DNA of 64,000 nucleotides, taken from Antitrichia curtipendula. Its lineage: Eukaryota; Streptophyta; Bryopsida; Hypnales; Leucodontaceae. Both the position numbers and the translations under genes were made by a program. The stretch covers positions 15,526,725 through 15,590,724 of the forward strand of contig OX579634.1 of the NCBI GenBank assembly GCA_951230915.1. The letters run 5' to 3'. This document shows positions 12,204 to 24,220 of the stretch, one piece after another. Position 1 is the stretch's first letter; every line of letters starts with the position of its first letter. Below the pieces are notes generated by a model. It ran no database searches. It was not told where the DNA came from and saw only the letters and a program-made list of their open reading frames with translations.

Positions 12204-12219
12204 TGTAGAAAGAGTCAGG
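12204..12219 (-). repeat. Remnant of the 3' LTR (16 bp)
   Basis: TGTAGAAAGAGTCAGG on the plus strand is identical to the inner end of the 5' LTR at 31633-31648 and abuts the CAGAC duplication. From 12220 on, similarity to the 220-bp 5' LTR stops. This position marks the true insertion edge and shows that the rest of the 3' LTR was lost or replaced. Confidence 0.75.
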
Positions 12220-12646
12220 CGCGCGAAGTTCGGATCCCGGAGAGCGCGTTAGCAGTAATCAGTGATCAAATTGAACACTTTTCTGCAGTAAGTGTCGACT
12301 TGATTGTGTGTTGTTAGCACTCGGGTTTGCTGTTGGATCACTGTGTTGGTGGCGCTCGGTGTTGTTGTGTTGCTGTGTGAATTTACGATGTGCTGTTGGT
12401 GCTTGAGTTTGTTGGTTGTCGTAGTTAAGGTTGCTAAGTGACAAAATTTGTCGGGTGTTGCAGTTGCAGGTTGTTGGTTTGATCTTTTGGCTGTGCGTGT
12501 TGTTGTTGAGGTGGAGAAGCGAGTGCGCTCTCGACTGCCTCTTGTTCCTCTTGAATAAATTGGTGCGGGAGCGCCATAGCGGAGAGATTGTGCGATCTTG
12601 GGAAGCTGCTTCGCCGGTTTCGACCAGACAATTAGGTGTCGGGGTG

Positions 12647-12814
12647 AGACATGACGATCTGTTTTGGCATGAGTATTTGGCGGATCCAGACGCCTGGTGG
12701 GATAATCGCTCCAATAAACGGAACAGTAGAGCTCCGGATTTCAAACATAAACTGACTAAGCAATCATTGTGGATTGATGGTTGGTTCACACCAGATTGGG
12801 TAAAGGAGAGGTTT
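12647..12814 (+). pseudogene. Captured fragment of an OSB-type organellar ssDNA-binding protein (PDF motif)
   Basis: A plus-strand frame encodes about 56 residues that match the plant PDF motif of organellar single-stranded DNA-binding (OSB) proteins: FWHEYLADPDAWWDNR, then the NKRNSRAPDFKHK block, then LWIDGW and PDWVKERF. In OSB proteins this motif follows the OB-fold and contributes to ssDNA binding in mitochondria and plastids. Here no OB-fold is present. The piece lies antisense inside the 3' end of the Copia element, in the roughly 690 bp that replace the pol end and LTR. An open frame extends from 12431 to the stop at 12857-12859, but the sequence before 12647 is not OSB-like. It is most likely captured host sequence; transcription is unknown. 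Confidence 0.7.
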
Positions 12815-12864
12815 AGGGTTAGAGATGATAGGCACGTAGTTAGTGCTCCAGTACTATGAGTAAT

Positions 12865-15800
12865 TCAGATCTGAGGTAGAGAATAAATACCTGTGCTTTG
12901 CTGATTAGCGGTGAACTGAGGGAGAGGTACCGGCTTTGTTAAGAAGTCCGCTTGCTGTTGTCTTGTGGGGACATAATGTACTATAATATCTTTGCTATGA
13001 ACTTTTTCCCGAATGAAGTGATCTTGTATACTGATATGTTTTGTCCTTGAGTGAAGAACTAGGTTGCTAACAAGCTTGATGCATGACTGGTTGTCACTGG
13101 AAATTTGTGTTGGTTCGTGGCAGGATTCTTCTAGTTCTGCTAGTAAGGAGCGGAGGTAGACTATGTCCTTCGTAGCTTCGCAGCTTTGCAGCTTCGCAGC
13201 TTCGCTCAAAACTCTGTACTCTACCTTCGTTGTAGATAGAGAAACTGTAGGTTGTAGTTTGAGGACCATATTACACTGGAATCTCCAATTTTGTATAGTA
13301 TTCCCGATGTAGACCTGCGTGTATCTGGATCACGTCCCCAATCTACATCAACGTACGTTTGGAGTATATTCAAGTTGTTGTGAGGAAAGAACAATCCATA
13401 GTCCATAGTGCCATGTGAGTAGCGCAAAACATGTTTTGCGGTTGTAAGGTGTGCTTGCTATGGTTTGTCCATGTATCTGCTTATTGAACTGACTGCAAAG
13501 CTTATATCTGGTTGTGTGTTTGTGGCAAATATCAAGCTGTCGACTATGGATCGGTAGTGGTGAGGATCAACTAATTTTGTTCCCGTGTCCTTGCAGAGTT
13601 GAATTTTAGGGTCCATAGGAAGTTTTGCGGAATTACAATTCTGCATACCTAATCTTTCTAACATTCGTTGGATGTAAGTACGTTGGTGTAGAAAGATACC
13701 GGAGTCGTGATTGATAATTTCAGTGCCAAGGTAATTAGTCACAGCTCCAAGATCTGTCATTTCGAAAGTAGCTTGTAGAGCTGCTTTGAGTGCTGAGATG
13801 TTTGCTGTATCGTTTCCTGTGAGTAATAAATTGTCAACATAGACTAGGATAATAGTGACTTTGTTGTTGCTGTGAAGGAAATACAAGTTGGAGTTAGAAG
13901 AGCTTCGAGTAAGGCCGTGAGAAATCAACCACCTGTCAATCGTTTGATACCAAGCACGCGGGGATTGTTTAAGTCCGTAAAGGGCTTTTTTAATTCTGCA
14001 TATTTTTGTCTTGTCATTTGCATCCGGAAATCCATCAAGGATTTTCATAAAGACTTCTGTATCTAATTTTCCATTTAAAAAAGTTGTTACTACGTCCATG
14101 TGCTCGAGGGGCCAGTTGTATTTTGCAGCAAGTGCAAAAATTAATCTGATCGTTGACCATCTAACCACCGGTGAGAAAATATCGTTATAATCCAATCCTG
14201 CTTGTTGTTGAAATCCCCAGGCGACCACACGTGCTTTGAGTTTCGGTGGTTTACCTTGAGCCCCTGGTTTTACCTTGTAAATACATTTCGCCGTTATGGG
14301 TCGCATGTGAGCCTATCTATTTATGACTTCCCAGGTATTGTTGCGCTATATAGAATTGATTTCGATTTGCATGGCAGATTGCCAACGAGGATCTAAATTT
14401 GCCTCTGAGTAGTGGATAGGTTCTTCTAAAAGTTCACTAACAAGTATCCAGAAATCTCGTAGCTTTGTGGACGGTACACATTTTCAACTGGGATATCTGC
14501 GAGGTGGTTGAGTGGGTGGTTCACGTGAGGATGATGGGGATTGAAAAAATTAGGCATGAGCTGGAGATTCGTGTGGTAAAGGAGAAGTTTCTCAGGTTGG
14601 TGAAGAATTTGCTAAAACTGGACTTAACTGGGTGCTTTCAAGAGAGGTTGGTGAGGTTTCTATTTCACTAAAGGTTGGTGTTGGCTGTAAAGTTGGTGGA
14701 GGCGGTTGATTGAGTTCATTGACGTCAGGGTCTATGCTAATCTTTTGGGTGTCTTTGGCAGACTGGCTATCTATGGAATGGTCTATTTAAAAATCAGGAG
14801 AAGGTTGTTGATGATTGGTGACATGATGGAAACCAACTTTGGTTTCATCAAAGATGAGATCTCTTGTGATAACTATTTTCCTATTTTGAACGTCATAGGC
14901 TCTATAGGCTTTGGTTTTTGTGTCATATCCTAGGAATATACACTGCCTACTTTTACTGTCAAGTTTCTTTCGGCTCTCTCTAGGTACATGATAGTAGGCC
15001 ACGCATCCAAAAATTTTAAAGTGACTAATAGAGGGTTTGTGGCCTGTGTACCTCTCTTCTGGAGTCATTCCACCATTGGCGTGTGTGGGGCTGCGATTTA
15101 CTAGATAATTAGCCGTTGATATTGCCTCACTCCAAAGAAATAGTGGTAAACTGGACTGTGTTGACAAGCTGCGGGCACGCTCCATGATGGTACGATTGCG
15201 ACGCTCCGAAATACCATTTTGTTGTAGTGTGTGGGCTTGGGTAAGTTGTCGTTGAATGCCTTGTTCGTCACAAAAAATATTAAACTCGAAAGAGGTATAT
15301 TCCCCACCTCTATATGTTCGAAGTAATCGAACTTTGTTTCCAGTTTCAATCTGAATTTTGGCTAAGAATATTCGAAAGAAAGAGAATGTCTAATCCTTGC
15401 TTTTCAGAAAATATACCCAACTTTTCCTAGAGAAGTCGTCTGTAAAGACAAGAACATACTTGGATCTTGCTAGTGTTGGTGTGGAAAGAGGCCCCATCAA
15501 ATCTGAGTGTATAATTTCTCCGGTCCTAGACGCTCGTGATAATGAAGATTTCGGAAATTTCTTCCACTGTTGGCGACCCGTTAAACAATGTTCACAAACA
15601 TGTGATGTAGATTGGATAGACGGAAGTCCAGTAACCCTGTTGCAGTGTGATAAATGGAACAAGCTTTGATAACTCAGGTGGCCATAACGATGATGCCAGA
15701 GAAGTGAAGTATTCTCCAGTACTGCGGTGTTTGCATAAAGAAGAGAGCCGACAGAGTACAGGCCGTTTGCAGGATCTCGTTGGCCAGTGGCCGTAATCTT

Positions 15801-17026
15801 GCCTTTCTCATCAAGTATCCAACAACAAGCATTTGAAAAAATAACAGTTTTGCCTTCATCGGACAGAGATCCAACTGAAATGAGATTCTTTCTCATGGAC
15901 GGGACATACTTAATATGATTCAACTTTATTGCTCCTCCTTGGGTTTGCACAGATGTAGACCCAATAGCTTCTATCTTGTGCGATTCTCCACCGCCAGTTT
16001 TCACTTCCTGAATTCTAATAGTAGATGAACTAGGTGCTGACAAATCTACTTTCTCTTTGTCAGATGCAATGTGGGTGGATGCCCCACTGTCCATATACCA
16101 TGGACCGTATCCATAGTTACCCCAGTACTCGGAGAGTGCTGCATCAAAAAATTCTGCAGAGTTTGCAAAAGTAGTGTTTTGAGAGTTGGAGAGTTAGTTG
16201 TCTGTGGCTGTCTGCAGTCTCATGAATAATGACCAATTCACCCGCAGTTGTAACATGTGAGAGGAGGTCGAGCTCCTCGTCCATGGAAGTAGCCTAGATA
16301 GTGTGGATATGCCCTAGGCATACCACGTCTTCCTTGGCCTCTCCAAGCGTTGTTCGAGTTGCTTCTCATCGAAGCCCTTTGCTCGAATGTAGCTGCGAGC
16401 GCCTCTTCGTCTCCCAATTGTAATGCGCGGTGTTCACATTGGTGGGACTCGGTGAGTAGGCTTGAAGATACCTTCTCAAACGTCATGTTGACTTGTAAGT
16501 GCGTTAAGGTTTGAATCGTGCTTTCGTAACTTCGCGGTAGTCCATTGAGCACGATCTGTATCATCGTCTTGTCTGTGATAGTCTCTCCCATGCTAATGAG
16601 TCTGTTTCTAAGTTCACGAGCTGTCTTAATGTAGTCTTCAACTGACCCGCCTTCTGAGAGTTTGGTGGAGTGCAATTTGCTTGTTAACGTCAACACTTGA
16701 GCTTGGTCCCTAGACTAATATGCGGAAGCTAGAGCTGCCCATACTAACGCCGGATCGGTGAAACTAGTGATGGTGTCTACGAGATCGTCATTGACTAATA
16801 GGACCAGTGCCGAGATTGCTTTCGCTTTGGCTAACTCCAGTTGTCCTTCGGTGAATGTGCGGCCTGCAAGAGTTGCAGGAAATGCTTCAAGAGTAAAGGC
16901 AGTTTCGGTCAAGCGCCACCAGTTCTCCCTACAAAATATGGTACGCATCTTCAAACTCCATACATAGTAGTTAGCAACACCTGTAAGTTTGTTGTTGTCA
17001 CCAATGGAAACATTCTTGTCTCCCAT
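12865..17026 (-). pseudogene. Copia gag-pol, degenerate
   Basis: Gag starts with ATG at 17026 (MGDKNVSIGDNNKLTG) and is interrupted by a TAG at 16715-16717, then resumes in frame. The zinc knuckle begins TCYNCG but its next codon is a stop, with another stop just beyond. Protease has DSGASTH (16094 on). Integrase has the HH-CC-like LWHHRYGHLS...CEHCLTG region, then HSDLMGP and TDDFSRKSW, and continues in a shifted frame (RARSLSTQSSLP to RDLIFDETK). RT (14306-13458) keeps KARVVAWGF and KALYGLKQSPRAWY. The catalytic YVDD is YVDN, which removes an essential aspartate. RNase H follows with frame breaks and ends abnormally near FLTKPVPLPQF. Multiple stops and frameshifts show it is non-functional. 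Confidence 0.9.
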
Positions 17027-17154
17027 GACTTTTCGTCTAACTCTCTTGCTTCTGTTTGTTACTACTAATACTAGTCTGTCTCTTTCTTGACTAAGTCCAA
17101 CGTCTTCCTATCACGGTTTTGCAGATCGATGGATCTTGTCTAACTAAGCTGGCA

Positions 17155-17270
17155 CACTACTAGAAACCGAGGGCCTTTGCATCACCTTTAACGTTGGAGA
17201 CTACACTGGGGAAGGTCGCGAAGGGGCTCCCGAAAACAGTGCTTTTAGACTGATTGTAGACGTTGTTCAG
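17155..17270 (+). repeat. Left terminal and subterminal repeats of the CACTA element
   Basis: After the terminal CACTACTAGAAACCG come AACGTTGGAGAC (about 17189) and GACGTTGTTCAGG (about 17260). ACGTTG also recurs at the right end. Subterminal repeats of this kind bind the TNPA-type protein in En/Spm; that role is inferred here. Confidence 0.65.
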
Positions 17271-18362
17271 GTGATTCCACGTTTTGGTACCTGCACTTTG
17301 CCACATTGTTTTATAATTTGGGGAACGGCTACACTGATGTTCCCATGTTGTTTGATGGACCCCACTACTCTGGATTTAGTTCGTGGACCTACTGACAACA
17401 TTCTGTATTCTTCCCGACGAAAATAGTTCAGCTATTTTGAGCTGGATTCCTTTATTTTTCGCATTTTTTCGGCCACTGTAATTCCCATATTGGAGATATT
17501 TTTAGAGTAGGTCTTTGACCGATATATTTCTATTCTAAGAAAACGAGATGCCTCCAATGAGAAATTCTTGTTATTGGCAATTCTGGAGAACTTTTTTATT
17601 TTAAAATATGTGGTTTTATTATAAATATTTTATTGCATCGAAAGTGGTCCGATTTTGCAGCTTGCCTGACGAATGACAATATACGAATTGTCGGCACGTG
17701 TCACATTTTCCTCGAACAAGTTTCGGGTTTCAGATTGTAGTCATTCTTTCCCTGATTCGATTGTGTGTACAATATGTTTAGGGTGCCAATGAGAACACAA
17801 TAGCTCTAAATACTTCAAAGTCATGGACACACCAAGTTCAATGTAGTACAATTCTCTACAACAAAAGAATGAATGCATCTATAAATAAAATCTACAATGC
17901 TCTCACAATCTCACAGTGAAACGCACTGCAAAAAAACAAGCAAATGAAAGTCAAAATTTCCAGAACAAAGGCTAGACTATGACATTCAGAATTGGGGTAA
18001 CACACCTTCACAAATATGGTAGTCAGAACAATTAGTTGTAACTAGTAATTTCAGTTTTCAATACTGTACTTCTCAATATACATGTGGTTTTTTTAAAAGT
18101 GTCTACGAACACATTACAAGTCCTGTGTTCTAATAAATCCACTCCCCACCTACAATTACAAGCCACCAAAACCGAGATGGAAGGATTCGGATTCTCTACT
18201 TGCAGAGCCTAAACAAATAGCAGGAATGACATGTGTATCTTATCAGCCTGAAATTTCAGATGGCTACATATTCTACAAACATAACAGAGGCACGCTGGAA
18301 TTACAATGAAGTACCAAACTACGGCATAACCATACCATCACATGTGTATGCTCCAGTGGTCG

Positions 18363-21300
18363 CTATTCACCCTCAGATTCCGATGATGTACTATCACTGT
18401 CGCTGTTGGATGTTCTTGATGTCCCCGAGCTATTGGTATCTGAGCTTGATGAATCTTGATTTTCCACTTCAGTTGATGGATTAGCTGCGTCTGGATGAAT
18501 CGAAGGACTCCATCTTGTGCCGTTTGCTTTCTCTTGAACTGCATTACCGACTGTTGAATGTTTTTCAACTTTTGCTTTCAGATCCACCCAACCATTCATC
18601 TTCCCATACTCTAGCTCCTCATCTGTTGGTGGCCTATTGAAGTAGTCGACCTAGACTCAAACCCATACAACATAATCAGAAGTGATTCCAAATTCTGTAC
18701 AGAACTTTCAAATAACCAGAATTGTAAAATATTTTACTTTAAAATTCTCATAAAGAAAAGCTTACTTAAAGACTTAGCAAAATCCTAAACAAAACATGGA
18801 ATCAATTTGGTAGCTGAGCATATCGAATTCTGAAATCCTATAAACTATGTATCATCCAAAACTGAGAAACCTGCTCTTTCACTTATAATCACTCAAAAAA
18901 ATACCACTACAAATTAGAAAGTATGGGTTAAATAATTTAAGACTTCCCAAATGGAAAGGATTTAAAATCAAATACCACATTTGTGACCAACCTACATCAA
19001 TGACTACAAGTAAACAATTCACAAAATTGCTGATGCATTAATTCCCTAGTTTCAGACATCTATACTAATAATTGATTCTAAACTAGCTGTCAGTGGAATT
19101 AGATTTGATGTGACTGAATTCAAAATGACTCTACATATATGAAATAAACTACGATAAACATATGCAAAAATATGCAAAAAAATGATTTGTAACGGAGGAA
19201 AAGAATTGCAACCTAATACAATTTAGGGTTCATTCTTGGGCTTCACAAAATTGAAGACTGTAAGGACAAAAGAAAATACCATTCACAGAATTAAGCATTG
19301 GTTTAGGGAGGGTTTAGGAAATCCAGTAGAACACATTCTCCATTGATCCCTTTCTATCTCGTACTTAAATAATATAACAAAATATTTAAAAAAATTTGGA
19401 TGATGATTGAAGACAGAAGACACCTTCCTGACTACGTTATATAACAAACAAATTCAGTACATAGAATTCAAGGTCAGTTCACTGCTGCCTATTGCACCAA
19501 ATACTTTGGTTTCACTGTGACTAATTCACAACCAGCACAGCGGTTACAACAACTCAACAAACTTCTGATGCAAAATTGGAAACAACAAAAACTGTAAAAA
19601 AACAAAGGATTGAGGGAACTCACAAAGCGGTCATGCAGACCTTTGATGCCGCGTGGCCCGCAGCGATGTGTGGGCCTTTGAACCTTGAAACGATTGTCAG
19701 CAGCCTCACAGCATAGCTTTGCCTTCTTTTGTTTTTTTGCATCCTTGGTGGATTCATAAATGATCATCCACGATCCCTTCAAACAAACTGCAGGACGTGA
19801 TACTTGATTTATTTTTTTACATTTTTCAAATTTCCGTTTCAAGCGTGTCCGACGCTCTCGCAGGTTTGCTCCAACTGCACGAAGGATGCTCTTGGGATCC
19901 CAAGGTCCAGGATATACTTTACGCAATCTCAACGTGAATCGTGCCTTCAATTCTGGACACTGCTTATTCCAGTCCAAGTGCCAGGGGAACTCAAATGGCG
20001 CTTGATCTAACGCGTAGCGCCGCATGTGCTCCCAAAATTCGCCTGTAGGAGCCGTCAAAGAATTCACTTCGAACGGTGGGATCCCTTGAATAGCGTCCTA
20101 GCTGCTAAGAACAGCCGCTGAGTCTTCCAATGCAGCTGAAGTCTTGGCAACGGATGACGATGGTGTGCCCGAGGATCCACCGCTAGAAGGGCACGCATCC
20201 TTCTTTCCTTCTAGACGTCTGACTGTGTTGGGATCCACAGGATTACCAACTGGACGGCATAGTGCGAGCGGAGGCTTGGAAGTAGGTGGTGATTTACCAG
20301 TTTTACGTTGCTCCACTCCCTTCGCCCTCTCTTTCCCTTTCTCCACTCTAGCCAGTTTTTTGGCCTGTCTCTTTTTGTACTTGGCCTCATCACGCACCAA
20401 GTTCCGCATTGTTCTTTGGAATCGTTCATCGCAGACCACATCTTCTCTTTGCAGATCACTAGAGTGCGTCAAAGACAACAAAATTGTCTGTGTTTTAGGA
20501 GAAGACGGAATGTGTTCGTTTTCTTGACTTCCTACCAAAGGCTGAGCCACCTCTGTATTCCGTAACTTCTGAACTTCACGCTTTGCTTCCAATTCGGTGA
20601 GTGGGCTTATGGGTGGCGGCATGGGATGGGTCTGAAGAAAGACTTCACGCTCATGAGGTGGCAATAACGCTAGTAGCCGGTCTACATACTCCCTTGGGTA
20701 AGTAGGAATTCCTGTCCCAAGATCCCCACGTCCCATTTCTTGAACGTCTCCATACCGTACTGAGTTCAACTCGTTCTCTGGAGTAGTCTCAAGAGGAATT
20801 TCTTCAGCCTTGTCTTCACCAACTCCCGTGTAGGTCACCGCAATATCATCAACACCACCCTCCTCTTTGACAACTGCACTTTGAGCAGGCACCCCTCCTT
20901 CTGTCCGCATTGTTAACGTTGTCCTCGCGGTGATAGGGAGTACAATCTCTGGCGTTGGGTCCGCTTGCGGTTTAGGGACGGCCAAATTTGTCTCTTCCGC
21001 TGCGGGAGAGAGAGCCTTGGAAGGAGTTGGTAAACTGCCTGGCGAGCTCCTGCGACCGTCGGGTGCAGCACTCAACAACGGAGCATTGCTTGGATAGTCT
21101 AGAATTTGCCTTGCTCTAACCAAGGGTTCCTGGGAGATTTCGGCAGGTCGCACCTCCTTCTGTGCTGGGGGAAGTGTCATGTATATGTGAACATGCACTC
21201 CCCCATTAGAGCCTGGCCCTGCTTCAGGTTGTACGACACATTGTACTGTGCTTTGCTGAGCAGGAGATTGGGAATCATGTTGGGTAGGTGATTCTGCGGG

Positions 21301-21645
21301 CACAGCTGGTGAGTTCGGGCCTGAATTCATCATCCCTTCTCCAATTGCCTTCATTGCTGCGCCTACTGCAACACCGCGCTCAAAAGCACGAATTTTTTTG
21401 TTTGGCCCTCCTCCCTCCCGTGCTGCTGCGATGGCTACTTGCATTCTTTTCTTTGAATTGGGTGATGGAGAACCGAACTAAGAGAGAGACTTCTTCTTCC
21501 GTGTTGGACTCTCGTCTGGGCAAGGATGCCCTCCTCCTGATCCACTGGCAGACACTCTCTTCCGATTGATGCCTTGAACTTGCTGTTCAGGCGGCATATC
21601 TCCTCCTACAACCTTCGCACGCTTGCCTTTGTTCTTCCTCGCCAT
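18363..21645 (-). pseudogene. Second CACTA-encoded protein (Transposase_24-like), with two in-frame TAG stops
   Basis: Exon 1 runs from ATG at 21645 (MARKNKGKRAK) to 19624. Exon 2 runs 18650-18363, joined by donor TTT|GTGAGT and acceptor CTAG|GTCGAC. Exon 1 is open in one frame except for TAG at 21480-21478 and TAG at 20100-20098. The N-terminal half is proline/serine/glutamate-rich and low in complexity. The C-terminal half is basic and ordered: FWEHMRRYALDQAPFEFPWH, then the LRKVYPGPWDP and RERRTRLKRKFEK blocks. This resembles the plant Ptta/En/Spm transposase family (PF03004), by recall and not by search. Exon 2 ends in a serine/aspartate-rich tail. It would be the TNPA/TNPD-type partner of TNP2. 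Both stops are TAG, so simple decay is likely. Confidence 0.6.
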
Positions 21646-24220
21646 ATTGAAGCAATTGCCACAACAATCGCTTCTGTAAGGCCACGAAATGAGGTTAGTT
21701 CCAGTGATGCAGACCTTCTCATTTCGACGTGACAACAGAACTAAATAAAATAAAATCCAGCCTTTCCGTAGGATTCAATTTTCTCTGTTTCGATTTGGGT
21801 CTTACTTTCTTAGTTTTGTTTTCACAGGCAAATAGAGATTCCTAAACCCCGGCACAAATTCTCTTTCAAACAAAAACTGACACGACCTACCCCGCAGTGA
21901 AAACATAAACAGAAGGTCTACACAAAATTTAGATTACAGCAACAAAGATGAGCGTTCCTTGGTCAACTACGCTAATCCAGCAAGAAGACACTGACTACAA
22001 AACAAGTAAGCATTGATTCAAGCACTTCTACTATGGATCATTACAATTTTGTTTGAAACTTCAGTGCTGTAGACCTACATTCATTTCTGGGTTATTCGAC
22101 ACCTGCATTTCAAAAACGATTTTGCCATTCTTACCTGATCAATGTATGCTTCTCGAACTCAGCGGCTGCTTGTTACGATCCTCGCCGCTAAATAACAGCG
22201 TTCACACTGGACGCCGCGCCTCCGCCCACACTCCGGAAATTTAGATCGCAACAACTCCGAGATGCCCCGCCTCCGAAAACAGAAAGCAACGTACTGACAA
22301 CGACAAAGGAAGGTGGAAACGCGGAGAACGGCGGGCGGATTGAAAAAAGAAGACTGAACAAATCTCGCGCAACCTCTTTAGTATCGGGGTTTAGGTAAAA
22401 ATGACTTCCCATTGAACCCCAAGGCAGTAAGCTATCACTTCCGCCAAATCTCAACAAAATGTCATTGCACGGTGGAAGGGATTGCCATCGAGTGCAGAAT
22501 CTCATTCTGCAAATCTGAAACTCAAGGGGGCCTGGAAATCACTTGGCGTAGCACCTCCCGCCACCAAAAACTCTTCTCCGACGAAGGCTGTTTCAAATTG
22601 GCGCGAAGCCTCGTCAACGACTACTTTGAATTTGGCGCGTCCGTCCGGCGGTTCCTGGATGCATTTTAATCAAACTGGATGAATTTCGCTCAACCTGGAT
22701 GAATGATGAGTTGTAGTCGACAGATTTCGTCCAGTCCTCAGGTTCGACTTGGGACACCTTAAGTTTGCCACTGCATCCAATTGGACTTCTACTTCTTTCC
22801 AGACCTTCGAAGAATTGGAAGAGTTCTGTAAGTTTTTTTACATCGAAGTTGAAGATATCACTCATCTGAATCAGGTATTTGGAAATTCAACTTGGGTTCT
22901 TAAGCATTCAGTTTTCCATGTTTCACTGAAATGTAGGTCATTTTAAAAAAAACTTCACCTGCAGTTCATCACAAAATTTACCATTTGGAAGGGATTTTTA
23001 TTTGTTGTTCATATGTAACCATAAATATACGTAGTTGTACCCAACATATACATTTCAATACATCAATTTCTTTTCAAAGCCATAATGGTACATCAAAATT
23101 GATTGGATATTTTGGTACTACAAAAATCTTCCCAATTTGTACAAGAAGATTGGCATTTATTGTGGCCATTGGTGATTAGTAAATTTGTAAAATTCACTAA
23201 GACAAATGCATCCCACATACTCTAAAAGTAATTAGTAATTTCATTTTTTTTTATAATTCATTAATCTATGACTATGACCCCTTCATCATTGTCAATGATA
23301 GTTTAGATAATTCACATATTTTTTTCACACTTTATGAATACTATTCTGGTAAATTGCAATTATTGTATTTTATAGCGGTTTTGGCCTTTTGGGGTTCGAT
23401 TAATTGAATAAGAAGTTTGATACTTTGACATTTATTGTGGCCACAATGGACATTAAAATGTACATAATTCACAAAAATATTTACATATAAAGAAATGTAC
23501 AATACATTTTTAAACTTCTTTGAATTCATTAATCCTTTTAGCGTGTAATTTTTTTTTCTTTGTAGCTATTACAATATTTTTAAATTAGTTTGACACATTC
23601 TTAAATATTGATTTGTACATTTTGAGGAGTGCATTGGTATTTATGATGAATTCAAGTACATTTATGTAATTCACTTATAATATTTCAACATCACAATCAT
23701 TGAATTTGACCTTTGGATTTAATCACGGAAATGATAATAAAATATTTGCATTAATTGACATGGTGATGGTCATTTCAATATACTTAATTAACTTAAGTGA
23801 GAAAAAATGAACACGTACATATATCCTAAATATCCATTTAGCAATAGAAAATTTGAATGCTAATAGAAAAAGTTCATAGTTTCTTGTATTCGGGAAGACT
23901 GAGGGCACATATTTCTATGATGAATTAACCCTTTCAAGGCCTCCAACGGTCCTATATATGATCCGTATTTATCCTCACTGCCCTTTGTATTTTATTATTT
24001 ATATACTATGAGAATTACAAATTTTCCTTGTGTATTCACAATATTTGGTCTATGTTTTTTGGGTCAAATACCACCATATTCACAATATATTATGGAGAAG
24101 CAGAGGGCTTTGAGGCCTTCGTGGGCTTACTTTTCATGTTGCAAGATTTATACTTTTGAAGTTCATGAGCATGTTCTTATAATTTATGTAAACCTGCTAA
24201 AACATTGTCTTGTGTGTAGA
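21646..24220. other. Divergent promoter region of the CACTA genes
   Basis: This lies between the heads of the minus-strand gene and TNP2. It starts GC-richer (22150-22680) and becomes very AT-rich. A TTAA-CCCTTT terminus-like sequence at 23925-23934 resembles the piggyBac-like ends elsewhere in the window but has no visible partner. No gene is supported. Confidence 0.4.

Noticed and set aside
12259..12789. Minus-strand open frame of 176 codons in the Copia 3' region
   Set aside because: It runs antisense to the OSB-like fragment and has a biased Asn/Gln/His/Ser composition. The plus-strand frame matches a known motif; this one does not.
23925..23940. piggyBac-like left end inside the CACTA element
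   Set aside because: TTAACCCTTT matches the family start, but no GGGTTAA partner lies at a sensible distance and no body similarity was seen. Kept only as an orphan terminus.
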